From Symbiodinium natans (taxonomy: Eukaryota > Sar > Dinophyceae > Suessiales > Symbiodiniaceae), in the NCBI GenBank assembly GCA_905221605.1, contig CAJNDS010000480.1, positions 1 to 62,000 of the forward strand: DNA of 62,000 bases. The letters run 5' to 3'. Within the stretch, counting starts at the first letter, position 1. Each line of letters starts with the position of its first letter. Of this stretch, positions 1-12,075 are shown piece by piece. The position numbers were made by a program, and so were the translations under genes. The notes under the pieces were generated by a model. That model searched no databases. It was given only the letters and a program-made list of their open reading frames with translations, and was not told where the DNA came from.

Positions 1-544
1 CTCATTATAAATCGAAATTCAATCATCCAAGATATTCACGTAATGAATCCCCATCGCTCGTCTAAATAAGAATTAAATATCGTCTAGAGATATGTGCACG
101 CCAAAAACACCGATTCGTAAAGAAAATCATGTGAGATCCGGTAAGCTCATCCAGCCAATTGCTTTTGGATGCTTAGAAAATTAACTTCTGATGGTATCAA
201 CTTTTTCTCGATGCTCAATTTTGTTTGGTATCTATGCCCTAGTATACTAAAGTGGTAAATGCGAGCTGTCGTAAGAAACTGGCCGCGGCAGATGCTCAGC
301 TTTCTTGACGGCGCCGCTGTCTTGGGCTTCGACTCTCGAAATCTCGGGCACGCGACTGCTTTCGCTGCGAGCCGCACATCATACTGCCAAGACGCCCCTT
401 GGGGTTTGCGTCTGGCAAGAAGAACCAACGGCCATGTAATGATATGTAATGTGGAAAATCAAATTGATGGGTGCCGTCAATGCCAATCGTTGCCAGAAGA
501 TTTGCTTTGCAAAGGCAACAGCGGGCCGGCACCTCAACTGTGCA
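1..544. other. Intergenic, AT-rich at the left edge
   Basis: The first 260 bases are clearly richer in A and T than the rest of the window. No open frame here looks like protein, and no repeat or RNA gene was recognised. It is the 3' flank of the minus-strand glycosyltransferase; no polyadenylation signal could be assigned. Confidence 0.5.
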
Positions 545-1897
545 TTAATTTGTTTCCTGCCTTTCCATCTTTGCCTTGCAACGGCTGGGTTGATCCGGCT
601 CAAGCCCGGCAGCTTTGAACCACTCGCTGAAGATGTTCTCTTCCATGTTCTTCTGCAACAAGAGCTCTGGGTGAGTCTGCGCGAATGTACCCCCTCTTGC
701 GAAGAGCTTGATCATGGTAAAGTAAGGGTTACTCTTACGATCTTCATACTCCTGCCAGAGACCAGCTGAATTTTGCCGGGTCGGAGTTGGGCAATCTCCA
801 GCCATGTTGATGCACAGCGGCTTCCAAATGTTTAGCTGTGGTCCACTGTGGCGGTCGTTTGGGTCCAGCAGGATAACCTTCGTATTGTTTAGATTGCCAT
901 TTCTGGCGGCATGGTACTTGGCAGCACTGGTTGCGCATCGTTGCTTGTTATACTCTGTCAGCGTCGGGTCATTCATGCAAAGGGGAAGAGAAGCATTGAC
1001 CTCGACCATGATCGGCTCAAGGCTTCCGCTGCCGAAGGCGAGGTAGGGATTTCCCCCTGCCTGGGAGACGTCAAGCACGTCTCCAAAGTTCGCCTTGATG
1101 TCCTGCGCATATCGTCGGAAGATGCCCGTGTCTCGACGAGCCATGAAGGACCACACCGCGGCACTATCCGGTGCCCCCCAAGGCTCAACCAATCTGTACC
1201 AGTAAATCACAGCGTCTGCTCCGTCCTGCAGCATCTTTTGCCACAAACCATTCAGGGACTTGAAGTTGATGATCGTCGAGTCAACAGCAACTCCTCCGTA
1301 GAGGGCTAGAAGGTTGGCCATGACCATGTCCTTCTTGTTGGCAGGCTGGTGCCATGTCCAGAATGCGGATGGTAGCATGTCCGCGCTCACATAGTCGAGC
1401 AAGTTGCTGTCTGAGACAAACTCGAAGTTCCAATCAGGGTTGTTGGCACAGAAGGACTGGATGCACAGGTCGACAATTCGGCTTGGCATTGGGTCGAAGC
1501 CCTTGTCATAGTAAAACCAGATTGTCTTCTCAGGGATCTTGCCATAGAGTTTGGGGTTTCCAGGAAGGCCCGTCACGCCGAGTCCTGGCAACACAGGTGC
1601 TGCAGGTGCTTCTGGTGCTTCTCCCAGCTGCGCTGTGGTGCCAAGGGCACGCAAGCGAGTATGAGGCGAGGAATGAAGCGAAGATTGGAAGAGCAGAGCA
1701 GCACATGCACCCAACATGAAGGCCGCCAGGAATAGGACGGTTGAGGCCATCACAAGAAACTTTCCTCCGAGCGGACTGGAAGCCTGGCGGATTTCGCCAT
1801 CTGATGAGGAGCCAACTTCCATATCGTCACGCAACCCAGGACTCATCTTGGAAGTCTGAGCTCGAGCAAGATCCAAGAAACTTGAGCCGAATCCCAT
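545..1897 (-). CDS. Type II membrane glycosyltransferase, capsular-polysaccharide-synthesis-like
   Basis: An uninterrupted 450-residue frame. Residues 1-45 are a short polar tail. Residues 47-70 are one hydrophobic segment that would act as a signal anchor. A low-complexity Ala/Pro stem follows to about residue 115, then a catalytic region. That region begins with IPEKTIWFYYDKG and contains KKDMVMANLLALYGG followed by VDST near residue 206. This is the layout of the sugar-binding GT families with Caps_synth/Gly_transf_sug domains, where the acidic residue after YGG binds the nucleotide sugar and metal. It probably works in the Golgi lumen; donor and acceptor are unknown. Unlike most other genes here it has no visible intron, so it may descend from a retroposed copy. 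The start is the first Met of the frame and leaves a normal tail before the anchor. Family assignment is from motifs only. Confidence 0.85.
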   Translation of the reverse strand: MGFGSSFLDLARAQTSKMSPGLRDDMEVGSSSDGEIRQASSPLGGKFLVMASTVLFLAAFMLGACAALLFQSSLHSSPHTRLRALGTTAQLGEAPEAPAAPVLPGLGVTGLPGNPKLYGKIPEKTIWFYYDKGFDPMPSRIVDLCIQSFCANNPDWNFEFVSDSNLLDYVSADMLPSAFWTWHQPANKKDMVMANLLALYGGVAVDSTIINFKSLNGLWQKMLQDGADAVIYWYRLVEPWGAPDSAAVWSFMARRDTGIFRRYAQDIKANFGDVLDVSQAGGNPYLAFGSGSLEPIMVEVNASLPLCMNDPTLTEYNKQRCATSAAKYHAARNGNLNNTKVILLDPNDRHSGPQLNIWKPLCINMAGDCPTPTRQNSAGLWQEYEDRKSNPYFTMIKLFARGGTFAQTHPELLLQKNMEENIFSEWFKAAGLEPDQPSRCKAKMERQETN

Positions 1898-3041
1898 TTG
1901 GCATCTTTCGGGGTTAGGAGATTGGGGCTCTCGAGGGCAGGGAAAAACGAAAATGGGAAGCTGAGGAGCCTAAGACCTCGAAAGCTTGCTGAAGCACTAC
2001 ACTCTCTGGTGGTTCGTACTTGTATACAGGAGGAGCTGGCCCTTAGCTAGAGCCTAGCTCAACTTCGTGCGAGGGATTGGCATTGGGACACCCAGCCTTG
2101 CTTCTTGCAGGCGCTTCGTGCAGGGACACCGACACCACGAGGGAACAAGTGCGCGAAACTCGCGCCGTCAAGCGGGGTAGTGTTTGATGTCTTTGGCGTG
2201 CTCAGGAGGCGTTTGGGAGATCGCTTGCATCTGTGCTTTGTCCACCGCTGGCCATCTCCTCTCACCGAGCTGTTTGCGGAGCGCCTTTAGCGGCCGCTCT
2301 CATTGCAGCGTCGCCGGCTCTCTCAAGTAATGACCTCAATGTGAAGCTGAAGGTGGGAGTACTAAGGCTACCAAGCTTTGACGCCCCCTCCCAGCACACG
2401 CTTGTATGTGGATGCACAGTGCGCCGCTTTTACCGCAGATAACTGAAAAACACATATCAGCAAATAAACAAGAATGCTTGTATATGCACATGCATGTATG
2501 TATTTATGTATTTGTACGTATTATGTTATTTGAACTGTGAATGCTGTACAACAATAGTAAATATGCATTAATATATTCATGGTAATACACAAGCTCGCTG
2601 TTCCAGCCTGAAGCGGTCAATTTCTCGAGGCGTTGCGCTTGCGGCTTTCCAACACGGTCCAACCTCGGATCACATCTGCTCTGCAAGTCGCGGTAAACTC
2701 GAGAGATCTCGAGAGCACGTGTGGAGAAGCACGAAGGGGATCCGCGGCGCTAAGTGCAAACATGCTTTAAGTCGCACAACTTGTGAGAAATACAGCATTT
2801 TTCTCCGGTGCTCACCTTTCCTGAGCTATGTCTAGCAGTGTGCGACTCGATGGCAGCTGCAGTTCCAGTTCCTGCGAATCATGTACAACGAAAGTGGGCA
2901 AAGACTGAGGTCACATGCCTCAGCAAGCACATCTTGACAGATCATTATTGCGTATGCGTTGTCAAACCTCTGTGAACCCTGAACGTGACCATCCCAGAAC
3001 CCAGAACAGGCAGAGTAATTGGACTGGAACATCAGACATGC
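1898..3041. other. Intergenic, nothing supportable
   Basis: Upstream of the glycosyltransferase. Bases 2440-2600 are AT-rich with alternating ATGTAT-type runs. No frame shows conserved motifs. No promoter element was recognised; dinoflagellate promoters lack a reliable TATA signature. Confidence 0.4.
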
Positions 3042-3074
3042 CTCGATGAAGCGATCCAAAGGGACTGGCCCCTC
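3042..3074 (-). CDS. Possible short exon, EF-hand-like peptide
   Basis: The frame reads EGPVPLDRFIE. It follows an AG|G acceptor (TTTGCCAG|GAG) and ends exactly at a GC donor (GAG|GCATGT), both in phase 0, as in the well-resolved genes of this window. The peptide resembles the end of an EF-hand loop and its exiting helix as seen in many dinoflagellate ion channels and kinases. Other open minus-strand stretches between 3240 and 3590 (for example around residues SSKVETLMDEVGL) could belong to the same gene. No family can be fixed. Confidence 0.25.
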
Positions 3075-4349
3075 CTGGCAAATGAGTTGCAAGGTTGAGA
3101 GTGGTCCGGGATGTTCGGGCCCAGATTGCGCTTCATCGCCATCCCTACACCCTCCGAGATATTGCGCGTCATTCCGAGTCCAACTGCGCATCGAATCCTG
3201 ATGCCACTTTGGCTTCAGCTCGAGGTAGTCGCGCATCCGCCAAATCCGTAGGAAAACACCGTCTGCCTGTCGACTGTCCAGGTGTGCGATGCGCCCAAGG
3301 CCCTCAGGTCCAGGCAGAAAGGCCCACCTCGTCCATCAATGTCTCGACCTTGGAGCTGAACTCCGTTACTGTACACTGACAATTCATACGGGTACCATAT
3401 GGTGCCACAAGTGCTTCACTGCCAACAGTCATGAGAACTCCGCGAGGAAGTTCGATGCTGGCGAAGGCCAGGTTTGGGCAAAGCGAGGAAGGTCCAACCT
3501 TTTTTTGCAAGCATTGCTTTTCCCCTTCTGTGGCGAGGCATGTGAGCAAGCTCTCCAGTATACTGTCGGGCCCGACGCAGCCGCCCAACAAAGCAAAGAG
3601 AAGCCCGGTAGCACGAGCAGGCGCAATCGCTCATGCCCTGCCATGATGCTCCATGCACAAGAGTGAGGGAATGCCCGGAAAGAAAGCCAGGAACTGACTA
3701 CATTAGTGACGACGTGCCTTCTGCATGCGCTGCTTTGGTCTTGGCGAGCCTGTCAGGAACAAAGAATGTCTTGCTGCTGAAACCTTAAGCGGGCCTCACT
3801 TCTACTGCCGGCGCCTCCTCCACCGCAGGCATGGCTCTAGGCTAAGGCGTAGCCTGGGCACGCATCCCCCAAGGCGGAGTGCTCTTGGCCACGTGGGAAC
3901 AAGCAGATGCGTTGCACATTTTGCTTGCCGAAGCTGGCGCAAACTGTGCACGAGTGTGTGCAAGAGCAATGAGAGCACTACGTCACTATGGGGCTGCTGC
4001 AAGGGGGCCAGCCGATCCAATGCCTGTGACGTGCTCCCACCGTCCAATGACTTCTTGCGGACAGCCAAAGCCATCAAGAGCCATGTAATGAATGTACTGA
4101 TTCAGAGGTTTTGCCGGTTCTGCGTTCGCCTGGCTCGTTTTATCGCACTCAGGCAAGAGATGACTGGTCCGCTTCGCAAGAACTGATCAGGATGTCTGAA
4201 GGCGGCTAAGAAGCCCATCCCAAACCGAAGTAAGAACGGCAATGCCAAGAGGCAAAGCATCGTCTCGGCCCTCCCTCCCAGAACCCTGAATCCAAACATG
4301 AAACCCCGGTAACCCAGGAACCCTGGTGCCCGACCGCAAGACCTTACAC

Positions 4350-4407
4350 CCTCTTGAGCAGCCTTTCGAGCTTCTTGCGCCTTGGCATCTGCCAGTCTTC
4401 TTGCTGC
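4350..4407 (-). CDS. Possible coiled-coil exon
   Basis: Nineteen codons rich in Ala, Lys, Arg and Glu (AARRLADAKAQEARKAAQE) lie between an AG|G acceptor and a strong GT donor (GAGG|GTGTAAG). The composition predicts a charged helix or coiled coil. Neighbouring exons were not found, so the protein is unknown and the exon is a candidate only. Confidence 0.3.
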
Positions 4408-5566
4408 CTCTCTCGGGGGTGCCAGGACGGACCGCCAGGTGGCCTCCATTTTGGAAGCTTGGTCGCCCGGGACTCCCCGGAAATTTAGGGTCTAGGGTTT
4501 ATGGTTTATGGGTTTCAGAACGTCGCCGGAGAGGGCTTCAATGATTGTGAGCATCTCACTGTTTCGGATATTGGGAGCTAACTGTACGGCTTCGAGTCTC
4601 TCGAAGGGTTCACCTCCAAACCCTCAAACTGGCCTCCGTCAACTGACCTCTTGGTAGGAGGCCGAAAGTCTCCGCACACTCCGCCACGTCCAGGAGACGC
4701 GCCCAGCTAGCTCCTGGCTTAAAGGAAATCGAAAGAAGGTATCAATGAATATGGAGTTACCATGAGTTACCTATATCCACCAAGGGCGCACATGCGTGCA
4801 TACTGATACGTGTGTGTGTGTGTGTACGTAGGCATGCATTGCATGTATGTGTTGTGGAACCATAGGTCCGGACAACCGACTCCCACGTAAGACAGTGATC
4901 TGGGAAGTGTGGGCTGTTGTTGTGGTGGATGGGAATGCATCTCTGACTCAGTGGCATCTGCCCTGATAGCGCAGCACACATCCGTGAAGTCTGAGCGGCA
5001 TCGGCCTGCTGACAGGCTCCTTCTCTAGCCAATCCGAAAAGTCTGCTAAGAAAAACTTCGCCCAGAAGCGGGCACGTGGCGCAGCAGCTGCCAGGCTGTG
5101 TCAGGGATCCAGGGATTCCAGGTGCGCTTTTGGGAGGTTCGAACCCGCCTTTTCTAAACAGTACTCCAGGAACTCGACCCATGATGACCTTCTGACAAGT
5201 CACTCCGTGCTTATGGTCTGCCAATCAAGGCCTGCAATGGGTTCACGCCGTTCCCAGAAAGCCCTTAAACGAGTTGCACCGTTGGAGTCGCCGCTTGCTG
5301 TTCAAGCAGAATCTCACGGTGGTGATGCTTCAAAAGGCTCAGTGCTTCCAGCAGGTTTACCTCAGCGCACCAAAACATACCAGAACACGTACCAAAAGGT
5401 GCTCATGGACTCCTTCTCATGCTTTGATGGGTGCCGTTTCTACACTCCACATGCTTTTCTCGTATGCTTGACGGACACCGGAGATCAGCAGCTACGGAAC
5501 CCCGTAAGGCTTTAAATTTCCAAGGTGCATCTTGCAGACACGGCGCCCGGCAGCTGTGCCTTCCAG
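4408..5566. other. Intergenic with small telomere-like tract and GT run
   Basis: Bases 4487-4513 carry TAGGGTTTATGGTTTATGGG, a decayed plant-type telomere motif. Bases 4810-4826 are a short GT dinucleotide run. No coding signal was recognised. The GGTTCGAAC at 5138-5146 was considered as a tRNA T-loop and rejected. Confidence 0.4.
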
Positions 5567-5656
5567 TATGCGGCCATTCCGGCAGCGATCATGGGGCACC
5601 AGATACAGGCCGTGGCCGGGGGGATCCTGGGGAGCAGGCAGTCTATGAGTCTATGA
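5567..5656 (+). pseudogene. Inverted BASS-transporter C-terminal segment
   Basis: Read on the plus strand, the frame starts after TTCCAG| and gives YAAIPAAIMGHQIQAV, then AGGILGSR, a few residues and a stop at 5654-5656. BASS/SBF transporters usually end after their HF motif with a segment of the form IPAAIF..W....G..LA, which this resembles. The last exon found for the minus-strand BASS gene (5994-6053) ends in HFESAA at phase 0. The phase fits, but the orientation is opposite. It could be a local inversion that removes the true last exon, a separate plus-strand gene fragment, an assembly error, or chance. The stop codon falls inside an 8-bp tandem repeat. Confidence 0.4.
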
Positions 5657-5684
5657 GTCTATGAGTCTATGAGTCTATGAGTCT
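5641..5684. repeat. 8-bp tandem repeat (GTCTATGA)x5
   Basis: Five perfect copies of GTCTATGA followed by a partial copy. It overlaps the end of the inverted BASS-like segment and supplies its stop codon. Confidence 0.95.
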
Positions 5685-5993
5685 GACCTCTTCTCATGCT
5701 GCCACCGGCCATGCGAACATCACAAAGCGTCGCCGCAACAATTGCATTATGCGAATCATCGGGCTTCCACAAGGTATACCAAGGCAAAACAGTGACAACA
5801 TGCCATTGCCCCTTGCAGCCCTTGCGCTGTGAACTTACGCATGGTCTCCCTTAGTCTTGCAAGTCAGGACGGTGCCCTATGCTCCACGTTTCCATTCAGA
5901 CTGAGGCTTTCCAGTGGCAGCACAGTGTCATTCCCAGATATTCTCAATGCCCAACTTTGGGTCTCTAACTTCAGTGCAGCTCCGGCTCTGTAC

Positions 5994-7619
5994 GGCTGCT
6001 GACTCGAAGTGGGCCACCGCAAGCATGCAAGCAAACAGGTGGTTCTTCATGGCCTAAGCAGTTCACAGCTTCAAGGGGCCAAGTCTTATGACAAGCTCGC
6101 TGGCTTATAGCCTAAGCATCAGGCAATTTCAATTGCCACTGTTCGACGTTCGCGCTCATCCGATCCTGACAGCGCCGCCAGGAAATAGCCTCGCAACCAC
6201 GACGACGAGGACTACAACGACTACAACTATACTCTAGTTGAATACAGCAAAAGAAGCACAGAGGACAGAGTAGCTCCCTGCGATTTTTGGGGTTCTGACC
6301 TGCCCTAACGTATGGGGTATGCATGGTATTTATCCCCTACCTACCTTAAGCTGCGCGCTGCACAAGATGCTTCAAGGTCTTATTTTTGCAGGCTTTCATT
6401 CATGAGTGCACCTGCATGTACCAAACAAGCTAACCTACAAAGCATGTTTGACTGCACAGTTTTCCCTGGCCACTTTCATCATGAGCCGCCTAAAAGACCG
6501 GCAATCGCGTGAAATGTCACCGCGGCAAGGTGGAGCCAAATGCCCGCGCTCAGGATGGACTCGGCATTGCCTGCGCAAAGGCGGCAAAAGAAATAGGTAG
6601 AAGAATCAGAGGACCCCTGACACTCAGACTAGCAAGCGGCACGAGCAGGGCAGTGCCTGCCAGAACCCCACCAATCAGGACAAGGGCGAATCCAAGGCCC
6701 AGAGTGGGTACCAGAGGCTCCTTCAATGTCTGGGCAGAGACGCGTATCCAATGCACGGCAGTTTTTGCATGTTCTGCTCGTACCGAGACATACGGTTACC
6801 AAGCACTCAATCTGAGCACTTGCCTCTCGCAAGGAACATGCAACGCGGCAAGCTCTGCCGCTTCTGCCTGCTGCATGCCATGCAATGGAAGACCCGAGCC
6901 CCTCCATGGGTCCAGCTTTGACACCGTCATCGGCAACGCAGCTCTCACCAGAACTCCACAGATGATGGGAATCAGGACAATTTCCACAGCAGACCTTCCA
7001 CATCGACACACGTGCACACACGACGAGCTTCAGGCGGGCGCCCAGGCCGTCGTCTTTATTTATTTGCTGACACAGTTCTTGAAGTAAGCCAGCATACCGG
7101 CAGCCGCGAACATCAACACATCTCAGACCGGCGCCGCAACATGCCGAGCGTGTCCACAGGCACGATGGCCCCCAGGTAGACTTCTGCAACGAGAGGTGTG
7201 CAGATGACCTCAGAGAAAGTCTGAGTCGTGGAGTGTCACAGGAACCTTTGTCAAAGGAGTGCTTTCAAGACGTTAGACTCTGCAAGTCGTTGACTAAATA
7301 TCTGTCAATTGTGAGAAGAAGCTCGGCATTGCGGTGGGGGGGAGACATGGCTTCGGGACCCAGAAGCACACGTTCTCACGCGCTACCTACTTAGCACGCG
7401 CCAGTACAGTTGCCACCTGTGTTGAACAAGCGGCTGCCCCAAGTGTTGTAGTGATGGTCATCAGCACAGACAGCGCCACATCGCCACCGGCGAGCAGCGC
7501 GAAGAGGTTAGAGGCCGAGCCTGGCACAATGCTGCCTCGCGCAAACCAACTCTCTGACATGCCGAGAACTGCTCTCCTCCATTCACGCCACCCATGAGGA
7601 CCATACCAACTGTGAAGTC
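5994..7619 (-). CDS. BASS/SBF-family (bile acid:sodium symporter-like) transporter, 5' and 3' ends unresolved
   Basis: Eight exons were joined by frame and splice phase: 7592-7619, 7398-7535, 7135-7183, 6913-6994, 6657-6720, about 6490-6570, 6125-6189 and 5994-6053. Landmarks in order are TVGMVLMG, IVPGSASNLFALLAGGD with VALSVLMT (the ASN and GDVALS signature of the family), AIVPVDTLGML, AVEIVLIPIICGVLVRAALP, PTLGLGFALVLIGGVLAG, ESILSAGIWLHLAAVTFHAI, ERRTVAIEI and MLAVAHFES. The membrane segments match the second half of a ten-helix BASS transporter, an integral membrane protein that couples organic anion or small-acid uptake to sodium. Donors are GT, GT, GC, GA, GC, GC, GC, GT; acceptors are AG|G except one AG|A. 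The usual GMQ after the EI/EV motif is replaced by AMK. N-terminal exons should lie above 7620, beyond the CTG/CTC repeat, but were not recognised. The expected last exon is seen only inverted at 5567-5656. Substrate cannot be inferred. Confidence 0.85.
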
Positions 7620-7648
7620 CTGTGGCGGTGATTGAAGGCGCCAAAGCC

Positions 7649-7710
7649 AGATCTGCACAGATCTGCACAGAGCTGCACAGATCTGCACAGATCTGCACAG
7701 ATCTGCACGG
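7649..7710. repeat. 10-bp tandem repeat (AGATCTGCAC)x6
   Basis: Six copies, one with a single change (AGAGCTGCAC). It lies 30 bases beyond the first resolved BASS exon, probably inside an upstream intron of that gene. Confidence 0.95.
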
Positions 7711-7845
7711 GAACTTTGAAATCCGGGTTGGGACACAGGCCTGGTCCAGGTCCAGGACCTGATGGGAGTTTGATTCGAGGGAATGTGAGATCAGGAGAGT
7801 GCCTCGTCATCCGAACTCTCTACCCCAGCGGTGCCCAACTCTCAC

Positions 7846-8113
<268 letters not shown>

Positions 8114-9446
8114 TTCTCCTGTATGACACTGCTTGATGCTGCGCTTCCCTGCTATTATGTGACCTAGAATTGGAAGTTTGTCTGGGGACGTGCTTGCTTG
8201 TTCGTGCTGTCGTCGCGTAATCACTTCATCAGAAAGAGTTGGCTGAAATCTGAACTGCTTCCCGCCCGGAGCAGTTCTCTGAGGTGCCAGGCATGGCTGA
8301 TGAGTAACGCCACCGCCGGCAAGACCTGGGCAAGTAAGGACGCAATAGCATGCAATACCTCCCCATGCAAAAGGCAAACATACTTTTCAAACCATGAAGT
8401 CAATGAAGTCATGCGGAAGTTAGCGCGACAGCCTGAAGCATCGTCCTGTCACCTCTGGTGGCAGGTCGAATCCCTTGCAGCCAAGCTGCTGCAAAGCAAA
8501 CCTTGGCTCAATGTGTCCTTTTCTCAAACGCTGTGAAGAGCGAGTTTGCAGTGCGTGGATCTAATGCCAGGCGGCAAAGAAGTTCACAGAGAGCGGCCGA
8601 ACCTTGAGGAAGCCGGCTTTAAAGTCCTGGCACCGCAGTTGCAAGCATTCAGCGGTCCTATCCCCAGTGGCCTAAAGCTGTGGTCCTCTGGATGGGCCGT
8701 GGTGCCCATAAGGAAGACTAGGCTCACCATCCTGAAAGATGCGGAGTCAGCTGCCCCAGATTGTGCTGTTTAGAAGTTTAGAAGAGGAAGCTCAGCAGCT
8801 CCATGTCATTCAACTGCACATCGTAGGACGAGGAACAGTGCTCGCCCGATTGGTGGGCTCACCCACCTTTGAACAGATGAAGTTAAGCTGAAGGTGGAGA
8901 TTCAACGGCGGGATCAGTCTAAGTCCCAGTCCGGGGTTGGCCTAAGGGGTAGTTGCGGGCAGTTGCTGAGAGGCACCCATCAAATTAGTCTATGCGAATC
9001 TTCCCTACCTGCATCTGACGGTTGCATCCTCGCTTCTGAAGACATGATCTTAAGCCAGCCTCTCAAACTCCAACCAACACAAAGCCCGCGATCTCAAAAT
9101 AAGAGAGACGTGACAGAGAGAGAATGCTAATCACTGTCTGTCCTCTCACGGACTTTCGGGGCCAAAGGGCGTGAAGAGCCAGGGATTGGACAGTGCCACG
9201 GCTGCCAAGACCGCCGTCCTTGGTTCAGAGAGGGAACCTGCCCTCTCCTTGTCCCTCTGGCTTGGTTGGGCTTCCTTGTTGTTTTGCTTGGCTCGTGCTT
9301 CTGCGCCCTGTTCATACTGCAGCTTCACGAAGCTGAGTCCATGGCCAGAGGGAGAAGTAGTCGGCAAAGGCAGAGCCGATGCCATCCGCGGACCCCGCAT
9401 GTTGGGGCATTAGCCCAGAGAAGCGTGGGGTTCAGGATACCCGTGA

Positions 9447-9462
9447 GGGGGGGGGGGGGGGG
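9447..9462. repeat. Homopolymer G16
   Basis: Sixteen consecutive G. Length may be unreliable because such runs are prone to sequencing error. Similar G or C runs occur at about 22315-22330, 26954-26964 and 36772-36786. Confidence 0.95.
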
Positions 9463-12031
9463 AAATGCCGAATTGGCCTAGGTCAGGTATCAGCAGTTTT
9501 GGGCAAGTCGGTTCATGTGTTTGCCATTTCTGGGGTGTCTTGGGAGGCGGACATTGCCCTGATGTGCCTCCATGTGCCATGCTCTCTGATCAAGAGCCTT
9601 GAGCCCGAACAAAGCGCCGGATGCCTGGAAAGAACCAGAAATTCCGACTTTGCCCTGAAGTCAGAGTCAGCAGCTAGGAACCCTACCATGGATGGTTGAT
9701 GCCCCTGTGCTCACGGATTGCCCCGCGCTCCTTCAAAGGCCTGAGGATCTTGCCCCAAGAGCTCAGCAAGATCCAGCGCGGCATCCTCGAGAGGGTTGGG
9801 CCGCTTAGTCTCACGCGCACTCTCCACCTTTTCCCTTCAAGGCCATCGGACGCCATCGCTTGGTCTTCTCTTGGGGCAAAAATTTTTGCCCCAAAATAGC
9901 ACCTACTTCTAATGTTTACTGGCGGTGGAGAGAAAACCCCATGACAGTATACTATAATTTATTCATGCGGCTTTTCCAGGAGCTAGACCGCGATCATCCC
10001 ATTCTTGCTCTCACTGCTCTCACTCACTCACTGCGTGCACTTCACTACGCTCGTTTTCTTATTCGTATTCTCTTATTCCTATCCCACCTTTTCACCCTAG
10101 ACTTGGAGATGAAGACAGAAGACTCATGCATCTAGTTCCAGCTCCAGCACTAAGACTCATGAAAAGACGAGTTTTCACTTCGTTCGGTTGCTCATTGCGT
10201 TCGCGTGCTCATATATTCACCTCGCTTTCTTACTCATTCACGCTCTTCATACAATTCCTGTGAGATTTTCATTGGCAATTTGATTCACTTATAGCCGCTA
10301 GAAAAGATATTGCTTGGAGGTGTCCTTTAATGAGGCTTTCCTTTCACTCTTAAGACAATAGGGGCTTTCTTGTAATCTACTCTACAGGCGAGTTTACCGG
10401 GCGAATAAAACAAATGCATAGACGAATAGGCACTGTTTGTACTAGAATTTTGCACACAAATAGTCAGTATCTTTTGGCTCATGATTATTGTAATTTGTGA
10501 TACCGGTGGCCATCGCCCTCCATGAATCCGGCATCCTGCTTTGCATGCTCGTCGTCTGGATCCGCTGTTAGCGCCTCTGCATCTTCTGCATCCTCAGCTC
10601 GAATATCTGTGCACCATGATGAGCTGTAGACTCGGGATGCCAGACTCGTGGAACACTCGAGGTCCCCGTGGCAGAACCCATGACACATGTTTCTAGATCT
10701 GGTCGAAGGACAACCCGCAAAGCTCTGGTAGCCAGGCGTAGTCGAACATTTGCAGCGTCTGCTCGTTGACTGCGGGGCAGCAGCGCGCTGACCACCTCAC
10801 AAGAAATGGAGGCGGCTGCGTATCGAAGAGCTGAATAGGACCGCAAAGTAAGTATGTAGTGCAATGCAAGGGACTGCCCGAGCCGTCAGCATGGCACGCT
10901 GCGTTGGAGATGTGATCACAGTGGTCTGCAGCTCCTCAGGGGCTTCATTCGGAGAAGCTAGCCAGCTGTGCTCCTGTGATTGTACAGTCTTGTACAGCAT
11001 AGCTGCTTCCTGATGGTCAAGCTGCACAGCCTACCGGATGCTACCACGCCGAATTCTGTTTCAGTCCCCAGCCTGTTTGACCTCCCCAGCGTCATCTTCT
11101 GTGTCAGCGTCATCTGCAGCGTTCTGCCTTGGGTTGCCCTGAGGGCACAGAGTTGTTTTCAACGATAAATCTTTCACCTGCTTCTGTAGGACCTGCACAA
11201 AATCTCAGGTGGCTTTCTGGTCGGCTCCGAACATACATCCAGGCTGCTCGGCAAGCCAAGACTCCAGTCGCCTCCCCACAGAGAAGGCCTAGACAAGCTG
11301 GCGACAGGACACGTGTCATTCTAGAGTTGAACTACGGATGGGTTGGGTCACCTCTAGACGGCAGTTCGTGTCTTCTGAGAGCATCGAACCATATCGAACA
11401 CTGACGATGGTATGCCTTCCGTCCTTCCTGGTTACTGATACTGGTGGAAGCAATGTGGAAGGTGCAAACCCTCTGAGAAGCCTTTCCCCTCCCAAGCCTC
11501 ATCTGCTCCTCTGGTAGTCAGCTGGCCCCAGACATCCTCAGGGTCAACGCTTAAGTGCCTGCATGTGTTTGTATGCTACAGCCGCCTGCTGCGCCCAAAT
11601 CGACCAGCATGCCACCGCACTGCACGCAGAAGCAGCCTCCTCGGACTCTCGTCGCAGTCGGCGTGGTCCTGACGTGATCAAAGACGCTGTGATGTGTGTG
11701 AGGGCTGCTTACAAACTGGGGCGGGAGCCTTCCTGCTGCACCTCTCCCCGCGTCAATCGGCGCAGCAGCGACTGAGAGGGCAGAGTCGAGCGCCAGAAGC
11801 TCTCCGGCCTTGGCTTGCTGGCAAATTTGGCGCTGTCCATTGCTGTTTTACATTGCTTTTTCCGTCTTTTTCCTATCTTTCTTGTCTCTACAGGCTGCAG
11901 TGCGCCGGCCCATGCGTTCTGGGCGGAGGCCCAAACTACACAATTCTCTTATTTCATACGATAGAATATGATGTTGAACAGAGTATACCAGTAACCGAAC
12001 ATGTCTCGCAACTTCTCTTTTCATATATAAT

Positions 12032-12075
12032 TACATATATGCAATACATGTGTATATGTATATATATATATACAG
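12032..12075. repeat. TA-rich dinucleotide repeat
   Basis: Alternating TA/TG sequence ending in a run of seven or more TA units, inside an AT-rich patch at 11990-12300. No gene is associated. Confidence 0.85.

Noticed and set aside
1870-1897. GGCTCAAG near the glycosyltransferase start, like the end of the dinoflagellate spliced leader
   Set aside because: Only about 10 of 16 bases match the leader and the match lies inside the coding frame, not upstream. Chance is likely.
5125-5160. Possible tRNA T-arm (GGTTCGAAC)
   Set aside because: The T-stem has a mismatch, and no acceptor or anticodon stem could be folded around it.
7649-7710. CRISPR-like array of short repeats
   Set aside because: Units are contiguous 10-mers without spacers, in a eukaryotic genome. 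The other arrays here are the same kind of tandem repeat.
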